A stretch of DNA of 61,125 nt from Nemertoderma westbladi (lineage: Eukaryota > Xenacoelomorpha > Nemertodermatida > Nemertodermatidae). The first letter of the stretch is position 1, and the number at the start of each line of letters is the position of its first letter. The stretch lies in NCBI GenBank assembly GCA_032718475.1, contig JAUCBJ010005067.1, forward strand, positions 1-61,125, in the 5' to 3' direction. Under the pieces are notes generated by a model that was given only the letters and a program-made list of their open reading frames with translations, was not told the DNA's origin and searched no databases. The translations under genes and the position numbers were made by a program. Positions 37,101-49,100 of the stretch are shown piece by piece.

Positions 37101-40100
37101 ACTGGATTAAGGTATTTTGGTCCGCCGCGCTATTAACTTTTATTGGCAAATTGATATTAGGTGAAGGGGGGAGTGGCCAAACCATTTCCAAAATTTTGCA
37201 TATTTTATATGTTGCTTTAATTTTTCTATTGTAATACTGTAGTGGATGTGAGTATTAGTGATGTAGTAGGATTGGTGAAGCTGATTGGTGAAGTGTCAAA
37301 CTGAAAAACCCCAACCCAGCCCGATTTAAAACCGAAATTGACTCACCTGGGTAAGTAGAATTGTGTGAGAATATACAATGTTGATTTCTAGTTATATAGT
37401 TTTTAGTCGCCGAATTAGAAATGAACTTTGAATGAAATTTATTCATTATAATTTTCTATTTTATCATATGTAAACCAGTAACCACCGTAGTATATAATTT
37501 TTTGGGTGGTGTTTGGGAGCGGTTTAGGGAGTAATTGAAGATCCTTGTTTATTTTTTCGAAAATACGCGACAAAAAAATATTGTGAGATCAATAAACTAT
37601 ATTTCACATTATTTATATGACTCCCTAGTATAGTAACTACGTAACTTACCCTGGATCGGGTTACTTCCAGACGTGGTTTCTTTGCCAACCGGTCTTTGCG
37701 ACTCAAACTACGCCGGTAGTGTGCGTCTTTCGATTTATTCAACGTCAGCCCTTCTTTGGACATTTCCTTATCAAACTGATCTGCATTCCTCTTCAAAGCC
37801 TGAAATAAAAACGAAGGTGGTATAATGGTATTATAATATATTAGGTGTTAGCCCACTCCAGTGGTATAACATTAGGTGTTAACCCACTCAGGTGCAATAA
37901 CATTAGGTGTTAGCCCACTCCAGTGGTATAACATTAGGTGTTAGCCCACTCCAGTGGTATAACATTAGGTGTTAGCCCACTCGAGTGGTATAACATTAGG
38001 TGTTAGCCCACTCAGGTGCAATAACATTAGGTGTTAGCCCACTCAGGTGCAATAACATTAGGTGTTAGCCCTCTCAGGTGCAATAACATTAGGTGTTAGC
38101 CCACCCGGGTGCAATAACATCAGGTGTTAGCCCACTCAGGTGCAATAACATTTTAGGTGTTAGCCAACTCCACTCCAAGCCTACTCCAGTGGTATAAAAT
38201 TAGGTGGCATCCCACTCTAGTGGTATAACATTGAGTTACAGTGACAGGAATGAGGGACAATATACTTCAAGGGTGTTAGGTTAAATAGACGTTTATTATA
38301 TGAAAACGTATATTATATTAAAACGTAAATTATACAATATGCAATATGGCAAACTTAGTATAAATATTTACTTTGTAATATTACTGTACATACATGGTCA
38401 GCAACGCGATCCATTCATTAACCCTGGCACAGCCAATATAAAGTAACTCCGGAAATATGATTTCAAATAATCCCACCCAGTTATACCTTGGTTGCTAGGG
38501 CAACCAAAGATAACAAACTTCAGTTCTCTTTAGTGAATGAGTGCTGCTTATTGCAGTATTGAATGTTCTGTTACTGTAAATGTTTCTTAATCTTAGTAAT
38601 TTAGTATTTATTGTATTTAATTAATGTTTATTTTTACAATTATTGATATTTAAAGTTCTGCCTTAGTTCCATGTCAAACGCAAATAAATACTATTGAATT
38701 TATTACCGAAAACTTCGAAATGACTATGACTCTCCGTTCTACAAACAACTGGCCATTGTTGCTATCGTTTATTCAATCTGTGATCTTTCTAATACTAATC
38801 ACAAGGATCGCAAGTCAGACGGTCGCTCCAGCAGACCCTATAGATTGCTACCAATGCCAATGGTGTTACGGAAACAATGATCATTTCTGTATGAACAAAA
38901 CTGGTGAATCGTCAGAAAGCTGTAAGAATGAGAGTATACCTGACGGCCCTGTAACTAAATGCGTCGAAAGCCGTTGCTACTATATCGCTATGAAGATCGG
39001 TGGTACCTTAGTGACCGTATCACGGGGGTGTCTGGAGGACAACAAGGAGCTATTGGGTGTCGCGTCTGCCGACATACCAGACGACGATATAGACCAATGT
39101 GTGGAACTGGTAGACAATCCAGACTCGAGGTTTAGATTAGGGAGTTCTACTTCCAGTATGTGTATGTGTTACCGATTCTGTAACTCTCCCTTTTGTAACG
39201 CGGAAGCAGTAGATACCAGTGGAGGTTCCCAACCATTGTACTCGTTCCTTTTGCAGGGCCTCGTTGCGTTCTACTTTATATATTGTGCTGTGATCCGGGG
39301 ATGATCCATGTTAGTTAAAAGGAATAAATACAAGTTTCTTACTTCACAATCCAACGAATACACTCTTATCTCGAAATCGATTTAATTGATTATATGTTTA
39401 AAATAATTTTCACAATTCTAAAAATAAGCTATTAATAATAATGTCTAATAAGCCAACTGTCGATAATATGTTGGATTTTATTTCGGTGTATTTTTCATGT
39501 TTTTTAGTTTGATGCTATTGTAAATGATGATAAAAGAAATGTAGTAATTTCAATTGACCACTACAATTCAGTTATTTTTGTGTGAGTGTATTGAGTCTTA
39601 GGAGGGAAGGTGTAAAACGCGGATCCGGATCCAGATTCCAAAATTATCAATTAAGGGAAAGGAGCAGGTTACAGTGGCACGTTATTTTAACCAAAACAAT
39701 AAACTAAAGTCAATAGAACAGGTTACAGTTTTATTTTTGGGAGTTATAAAAATGTAAAAAAATCGACTTCCGTTGGGACAATGTTAAATGTAGAATCCGG
39801 ATCCGGATCCACGTTTTACTCTGACCCGTCTTAGGAGTGAGTCAGGTTGGCGGAATGACAGCGAGTAAAAAGTGATGACTAGAAACTAGAACTAGTGAGT
39901 TGATTATAATAGTACCGAGCGAAATTATTACTTTATAAGTTACAAATTGAAGTAAAAGATAGTGGATTTTCCAGAAGATAAAAAAACTTTACATAATTTT
40001 TGTATAGGGGGGAAACCAGACGCAAAACAATCTCAGCGAATTAATATATCTGTCTTCTCATTGTTAAATCAATTTAGGGAAATTATCAGGTAACAATGAT

Positions 40101-43100
40101 GGCAGGTTATTAGCATCGATCCCGCTCCCCCTATCTTGTGAGTTTCAAAATTGTTTGGTTTTGGCTATAATTTGGAATATAGGTACCTAAGATGCTATTC
40201 TACATGACAGGTCAGAAATTTTTTTTTTCCGCTATTTAATATTAGTTAATACTAGTTAACAATAAAAAAAACTTGGTTGCGCTTAAAACCCTAAGGCTTT
40301 TACAGTTTTGAATTTAATCACATGAAAGTTTTTTTATATGATAGACCAAAGATGGGGCAACATAACTATCAGGCGAAATTTTGTGAAAATAATTCTGCAC
40401 CGCTAGGTGGCGCTGAAAATTTATGCTAAATTTTTAGGTTTGTTATTAACTTAATTAATTTTAAAATTAATTAAGTTTTAAATTAATAAAATTATTGAAA
40501 TTAATTTTATTAACAAAAAATTTCTAAAAGTTGTCTGATACTTTTATGCAGGGTGGCTACGTAGACACCCACAGAAAGTTTCAGACTTATTACTCAAAAA
40601 TTGTAGAAGTAGTAGGGTTTTGAAGTTGATAATTTCATAAAAAATATATTTGGAGATAATCGACCTTTCATTATACATAGTAATAGTAATTTCAATAGGT
40701 CTCCCTAAATGGAAATTGTTATAACTTGATAACTAAAAGTGCTATTAAATAGCGGTTTTCAGATTTGGAAACACCATTCAATGGTGCATTATAATAGATC
40801 ATAAAAATAATTTCGACATATAAATAATAATAATTAATAAAATAGCAGCGGGATAAATAATCTTAGATAGAAAAATAATAAATTTGAAAGTAAGGGACGA
40901 GCTATGAAGATGATCAGTCTTTGAAGTCTTAAGTTTTTTATGGAAATAAAAGTTTGCTACGTGACGTACTGTAATTCGCCCAGGACCAATTACAGTAGCA
41001 CAAATTTCAAACTAAAATATTGAACAAGACCAGAAAGACTGAGTCAAGGTCAAGGTCAAACCGGGACAAGGACATCAGACATCGGTCTTCTGTCTTCTTA
41101 CATGGGTGAGATAGTGACCCGGCCAACCCCAAAACTTTAACGCAAAATAACGACCTCGTTTGTCAATAAATGACTCTCATAACTCCAGACCGACTGCAGG
41201 CTGTATTCATGAAAGCTAGGTTATCATATTAATTAGTCTAACCTATTACGTTGAATATACACGTTGTGAAACCTTCGCGCAGCACTAGAGCCTTTATACG
41301 AATGTGTACTAATCTCCATTAGAACCAAAATATAAATTAGTGATGCGTTAAACTGGTAGCAAAATACAGAGGTCCATTTCAATTTTCCCTTGCACGCATT
41401 ATTGTGATTAACAAAGCTTCACCCTCTACCGGCCAACTTTGTATAGATGGTGCAGCATCCCACAAAGTCGCAGCAAATTTTCTAGTACAGTACATTTATT
41501 CAAGTTTCAGCTTAAACTGATTAAAATCACGGAAACGGTGGAAGGTTTTTACTTTCAGTCATTTAGCCCACTAGCGGCAGCATGGAGAACTGCAGAATGA
41601 TCAACTTTCTCAAAAAGACGCAGGCTGTGTTCTATTAAACATCTCGCGGCGGATAATAAATGACGAAAAGAGAGAAGGATTTCACTATCAGAAATTTCAC
41701 TTTCGGCCAATGTGAAGAATACGAAACTTTCTGCCGTTATATTTAACTTTGCAGTTACCCCCATGTGAAGAATACCAGGTTTTCACCAAAAACACAGGTT
41801 ACAGAAGGGCTGAATCTAACCAAAACAATAAACGAATTAGGATACGTACAGGTTATAAGACAGAAATAAGCGCTATAAAACACATAATAAAGATAAATTA
41901 AAAAAAATAAAAAATCTTCATATATAAAATTCCAAAAAAAAGTCGACCGAAAAGTGAAATCCTGGTATTCTTCACATGGGCGTCGCTTTCTAGCGGCATA
42001 CTGGAGAGCTGTAGTCGGATTAGCCTCCTTGAAAGACACAACGGATGGTCTACTACAAATCTGCCATGCCAAGTTCCAGAACGAATTAAAATAAATAAAA
42101 TGGTGGAGGGGTCATATAATTGTTTAGACATAGGCCCCTAGCGGCCGACAGGCGAACTGCATAAGTGTCCGTATGTAAACTTTCTAAACTTTTTCCATTG
42201 ATCAGTCCTACAAAGTACAAAGTCTTAGTTTAAAAGGAAGCGAGTTCCTGGGGAATAAGTATTCCAAGATTAGACCGACGCGACAGGTATTCCGACCGAA
42301 AGACAGAGCGACAGACAGACGGACAGTTGAGATAGTGGTGCCCGTATGCTAAGCTTGCTTACTTTCGTAGCTCAAGCTCGCACCACATATAATTCATGAA
42401 TGAATACGGTATTGTTCGGGATGGGAGAACTTAATATATTGAGACTGTAAAAAAAAAACTACGGGGTAAACGCCACGCCTATACCAAAATTCATCCTAGG
42501 CCATCATACTGTGTATTTCAACAATGCGAAACTAAATACAATATAAGTAATTCTAGTTGATCCATTGCGTTGCGGGCAACGTAAAATGAAATATGATACA
42601 AACTTGTTATATCTAAAGCGAAAAGTGAAACAAATACTTATTATATCTAAAGTGAAAATTGAAACACATCTCCATCAATTACAACTCAAAGATCCTGTAG
42701 GTGAAGGCACCAGCTACATAATGTCAGTATATCCGTTATGCAGAGCGGATTACTGCTTTTTATTATAATAAATACCGATTAAAGCTGCTACAACATACAA
42801 CATTATTTTTGTCAAATGTTATTTATTGAAAATAATTTCAGAAAATTATTATGCTGTCTGCAGGCTGCAGCTGGATAAAATAGCGTAGTGTTTAATTTTA
42901 TTAGAAATTTGCAACATTACAAAAGTAAGTCAGCTCGTGTCTGCGTGTTGTGTAACGTTATGAGATGGATAGCAGGATGCAATGTGTGGTTTATATCTGC
43001 CTGTCTGTATGCGAAGCGCGAAGGGCAGAAGGGGGTGGGGTGAGGTGAGAGGCCAAGGCAGTAGTCCCGTTTGCCCGTTGCTTAGGAGTTAGGTTCAGTG

Positions 43101-46100
43101 CGACTCCCAGCCGGCCGGATCCCGGTTGCCGCTTGACTGCTTGAGATGTTTTTCCACTACAGCACCGAAAGCCTGCGCATAAACCCGCAAGGTTGCAAAT
43201 GACTGAATGAGGTGAAAAAATCGGAAATGTGTGAAAAACACAAAAGTTTGCGGTAAACTGTGCAAAACATCAAAAAACTTTTTCATTATGAAAATGTACC
43301 GATACAGTATATTTAACAATTGATTGAGGTATTTTCTAAGTATTGATTGTGTGTCCTGTATAGTTTAACTTTTGTATAATTCAGTGCATCGATGATCAAC
43401 CTATTCAACATTCAGTATACTATCTAACTTACTTGTAGTTACTATTTATTGCTGCAGGCCTTATTAACTGATTAAGGACGCTGTTAATATTTACTTTGTA
43501 TATGATTTACTTCTTACTTTGTGGGCGCGTTTATCGGTAGATGCGCGGCACATTGTAGGCCTACAACATTGCGCGACTGTAAAATTGTGCGCTATTCCGT
43601 TGGCCCGTGATAGTTGGATCTGTCTGTGTGTTTTCCATATACTTTCGTTATACCGGTATTGAAAAATAGGTCTCACCACGGATCAACAGAGTTTCTACTC
43701 CCAATTGGAATTTCAGATTTTAGGATTACCTAATAAAATTACATATTTTCGTTCGTCCAGAAAATAATAGTTCAATTTTCGAATAAAATATTGTACCTTA
43801 GCACTTTATATTATTACAGTTGTGGTCTAATTTTAAAATGATGCAAACTGTAGTCTTATAAAGTGATGGGTTAAAAGTCGAAGACTTGATGTAAATAGAA
43901 ATTACATGACTACAAATTACAGTTGATAAATAGTGTTTTGTATTGTTAATTCAATTTGAGTCAAACAAACTAGCATAAACATAGCCTTAAAGTTGGATTG
44001 ATTTCTGGAAACCACATAAAGTGATACAAAACAGGGCGATACCTAATAATAGACAAGTAAAAATAAGTGTTAATAGTTATACCAAATACGTTTAATACCT
44101 TTGAACTGTTTCGGTGAGGAAACGTCGAATACCACAAGCGATGTCAAGTCTGTATCAGAGTGTTCGCGATATGATAAGCAACGACGCAATGGACAATAAT
44201 GGCGGCGAAAGATCATCCTTGCTAACAAACGGTGTGTCGGCGCCTATAGTTACCGCTATAGTTACTGGCCACTCTGAAATCCTCAAAAACCTTTCTAGGC
44301 GTCTGCACCACTGTAACACTAGGCACCGCATTGGGCTCCAGTTTCCTACCAAACATACACACAAGCTACTTCAATCTCGACAACTCATCCTTCAACGTGT
44401 TCGGACAGTTCATTAACTTCTTCCTCTACCTGGGTTGGGAACACGATGTGAGTTCGCACCATAACCAATTAAACAACTCGGCGACACAACTCATATTCAT
44501 GAAGCTTCAAGGCAAACCGTTTACATTCATGTCCGTTTACACCGTTCTAACCTTCTTTATAGCCATACTTGTGGATGCTCTCAACCCCCTGTTCAAGACC
44601 TTGGGTCTGTCTGTAGTACGCAATTGGTTAATGAATGGGATTCTCATCCTACATTGGGTCATCATAGCCTACTATATGCTGAGGTATATACGGGCCGTTA
44701 GGAAGTACAATAAACGTGTACAAGAGATAGACACCAGCACAGACCGCGTATAGAGGTTCGTATAAGAGATAAACACCATCACAGACCGCGTATAGAGGTT
44801 CGTACAAGAGATAGACACCAGCACAGACCGCGTATAGAGGTTCGTACAAGAGATAGACACCATCACAGACCGCGCCTAGACGTTCCCTAACTACATAGAT
44901 ATACACCATCACAGACCGCGTATAGAGGTTCGTACAAGAGATAGACACCAGCACAGACCGCGTATAGAGGTTCGTACAAGAGATAGACACCAGCACAGAC
45001 CGCGCCTAGACGTTCCCTAACTACATAGATATACACCAGCACAGACCGCGTATAGAGGTTCGTACAAGAGATAGACACCATCACAGACCGCGTATAGAGG
45101 TTCGTACAAGAGATAGACACCAGCACAGACCGCGCCTAGAGGTTCGTACAAGAGATAGACACCAGCACAGACCGCGTATAGAGCTTCGTACAAGAGATAG
45201 ACACCATCACAGACCGCGCCTAGACGTTCCCTAACTACATAGATATACACCATCACAGACCGCGTATAGAGGTTCGTACAAGAGATAGACACCATCACAG
45301 ACCGCGTATAGAGGTTCGTATAAGAGATAGACACCAGCACAGACCGCGCCTAGACGTTCCCTAACTACATAGATATACACCAGCACAGACCGCGTATAGA
45401 GGTTCGTACAAGAGATAGACACCATCACAGACCGCGTATAGAGGTTCGTACAAGAGATAGACACCAGCACAGAAGACGTTCCCTAACTACATAGATATAC
45501 ACCAGCTCAGACCGCGTATAGAGGTTCGTACAAGAGATAGACACCATCACGGACCGCGTATAGAGGTTCGTACAAGAGATAGACACCATCACAGACCGCG
45601 TATAGAGGTTCGTACAAGAGATAGACACCAGCACAGACCGCGCCTAGAGGTTCGTACAAGAGATAGACACCAGCACAGACCGCGTCCCTAACTACATAGA
45701 TATACACCAGCACAGACCGCGTATAGAGGTTCGTACAAGAGATAGACACAATCACAGACCGCGTATAGAGGTTCGTACAAGAGATAGACACCATCACAGA
45801 CCGCGCCTAGACGTTCCCTAACTACATAGATATACACCAGCACAGACCGCGTATAGAGGTTCGTACAAGAGATAGACACCATCACAGACCGCGTATAGAG
45901 GTTCGTACAAGAGATAGACACCATCACAGACCGCGTATAGAGGTTCGTACAAGAGATAGACACCAGCACAGACCGCGTATAGAGGTTCGTACAAGAGATA
46001 GACACCATCACAGACCGCGTATAGAGGTTCGTACAAGAGATAGACACCAGCACAGACCGCGTCCCTAACTACATAGATATACACCAGCACAGACCGCGTA

Positions 46101-49100
46101 TAGAGGTTCGTACAAGAGATAGACACCATCACAGACCGCGTATAGAGGTTCGTACAAGAGATAGACACCAGCACAGACCGCGTCCCTAACTACATAGATA
46201 TACACCAGCACAGACCGCGTATAGAGGTTCGTACAAGAGATAGACACCATCACAGACCGCGTATAGAGGTTCGTACAAGAGATAGACACCATCACAGACC
46301 GCGTATAGAGGTTCGTACAAGAGATAGACACCAGCACAGACCGCGTATAGAGGTTCGTACAAGAGATAGACACCATCACAGACCGCGTATAGAGGTTCGT
46401 ACAAGAGATAGACACCAGCACAGACCGCGTCCCTAACTACATAGATATACACCAGCACAGACCGCGTATAGAGGTTCGTACAAGAGATAGACACAATCAC
46501 AGACCGCGTATAGAGGTTCGTACAAGAGATAGACACCATCACAGACCGCGCCTAGACGTTCCCTAACTACATAGATATACACCAGCACAGACCGCGTATA
46601 GAGGTTCGTACAAGAGATAGACACCATCACAGACCGCGTATAGAGGTTCGTACAAGAGATAGACACCATCACAGACCGCGTATAGAGGTTCGTACAAGAG
46701 ATAGACACCAGCACAGACCGCGTATAGAGGTTCGTACAAGAGATAGACACCATCACAGACCGCGTATAGAGGTTCGTACAAGAGATAGACACCAGCACAG
46801 ACCGCGCCTAGACGTTTCCTTACTACATAGATATACACCAGCACAGACCGCGCCTAGAGGTTCGTACAAGAGATAGACACCAGCACAGACCGCGTATAGA
46901 GGTTCGTACAAGAGATAGAAACCAACACAGACCGCGTATAGAGGTTCGTACAAGAGATAGACACCAGCACAGACCGCGCCTAGAGGTTCGTACAAGAGAT
47001 AGACACCAGCACAGACCGCGTATAGAGGTTCGTACAAGAGATAGACACCAGCACAGACAGCGCCTAGGCGTTCCCTAACTACATAGACACCAGCACAGAC
47101 CGCGCATAGAGGTTCCATAACTACTGTTGGTGTGTACCAGATTGCTTATCTTAACAATGTGATAATATGAGATTGGGGGGGAAACTCGACACAAATCCCG
47201 CCTTGGCGAATTAATATCCCGCATCAATGTTAAATTCTCAAATTAGGGAAAGGAGCAGGTTACAGTGGCACGATATTTTAACAAAAACAATAAACTAAAC
47301 ACAATAGAACAGGTTACAGTTTTGTTTTTGAGAGTAAACAGTTGTTATTTGCGTCGTATTTCCCCTGGAGAGGGATGAATTTTTATTGCGTCCAGTTTCC
47401 CCCCCTATTTGGATGATATTTACAGGACCTATCCCATTAGATGTGACAATGTATTCAAATAATCTCATGCAAAATCTGGAACGGGAAAGCAAAAAAACAG
47501 AACGGGTGGGTACATTGAGTACTTCTAATTAGAGAATACTTTTACCGTTTTTGATTTTAGGTTAGAAAATTATGCTTTTCTAATTATTAATACTCATCCC
47601 ATCAGTAGGCTTTCAATCACCACTTATATTAATTGTTGCATATTAATTGAATTATTTTTATTGTAATGTAATGTTTAATAAAGCAGTAACAGCACTAAAC
47701 ACCAATAATGAAGAACCAACAGATAAAAACAGTATTATTATTTTAATTGTATCAGTAATAACCGAATACATGTGAAGAATACCAGACTTTCTGCCCTTAT
47801 ATTTCACTTTGCAGTTACCCTCATGTGAAGAATACCAGACTTTCACCAAAAACACAGGTTACAGAAGGGCCGAATCTAACCAAAACAATAAACGAATTAG
47901 TATATGTACAGGTTATAAGACAGAAATAAGCGTTATAAAACACTTAATAAAGATAAATTAAATAAAATATAAAATCTTCATAAAATTCCAATAAAAAGTC
48001 GACCGAAAAGTGAATTCCTGGTATTCTTCACATGGGCGAGGTAATTGATATAATGCATTATGGCATAATTTTTGCAATTTTTGTTTTTTTATTTATTATG
48101 TGATCAGATTTACAGATTTTTAATAATATTGGTTTGCTGTGCAAGAGATATAGGCGTTAGTTTAGTAGTAAGTTTAGAAGTTAGTAAGAGTTTCTGGGTT
48201 TTTTTAGTATTAGAAGTCGTAATAAATCAGCAGGACAGGTCAATATCAGGTAAACAAACTTTTTTTACGTTTTTGCTCTGTAATGAATAATTATTTGTAT
48301 AACTTTCTTTAAAATGGTGGATTGTTAAATATAATATAGTGTTTAATGTTAACCCACAGAAAATTATTATAAACTTTGTTTGTTAGCCAGTGATTGATTT
48401 ATGTTTGCAAAACTCTTAAAGGAGGTCGTTATAAAGTTCAGTATGTCACGCCTAGACGGGCCTGCTGGCCGACTTGCGTGACACTTTGTGACATGGGTTA
48501 TCCGTTTTTTTTACATTCAACTCAATCACAATCAAATCATTCCTTCAATCTCTTCGAATGATGAATTAAACTATTCTTTAGCTATATAGCTTCGTACACT
48601 CCCGATGCCCAGGTACATTTAAATTTTAGAAGTGTTGCAGGGGGGGGGGGGGGGGGGGCATATTAATAAAAAAAGGGTCGGTGCCAAGATCGAGTTGAAT
48701 AGCACTTACCCTTCGAGGCATTACAGGGTAGGAATCCCTATTGAGTATTCGTTTCATCTTTATTTGTGCTCGATTCTCGCGTATCTCTGCCGCTAGATGG
48801 CGAACTTCTTTCATTTCTTCGTCGTCGCTAACCATATCATCATCGTACTCACCTAGGCAACACGAATTAATTATAATTATACTTCCCGACATAACAACCC
48901 GCCTCTTTCCTAAGTACTCCTCCCTACTTCCCGACATACCAACCCGCCTCTTCCCTAAGTCTCTCCTCCCTACTTCCCGACACACCAACCCGCATCTTCT
49001 CTAAGTCACTCCTCCGTACTTCCCGACACACCAACCCGCATCTTCCCTAAGTCTCTCCCCCCTACTTCCCGACACACCAACCCGCCTCTTCGCTAAGTCT

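Larger units (their letters stand above)
39305..41540. other. NOG1 intron 6, element-rich stretch
   Basis: No gene. It carries the Ly6-like 3' UTR, a BamHI-site-rich MITE (39612-39829) and the internal copy of the G-ended MITE (40141-40822). Confidence 0.5.

Noticed and set aside
37524-37796. Independent small basic protein gene
   Set aside because: Only 37650-37799 is coding-like; it is NOG1 exon 7, with proper splice sites and homology to the NOG1 tail.
44114-44753. Frameshifted pseudogene
   Set aside because: A phase-consistent GT-AG intron of 67 bp removes the frame conflict, so a spliced intact gene is the simpler reading. Not proven.
44649-47118. Minus-strand frames with repeated [11 protein letters not shown] blocks
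   Set aside because: They are the 42-bp array read backwards, broken and re-opened by unit-length variants, with no unique N- or C-terminal domain.
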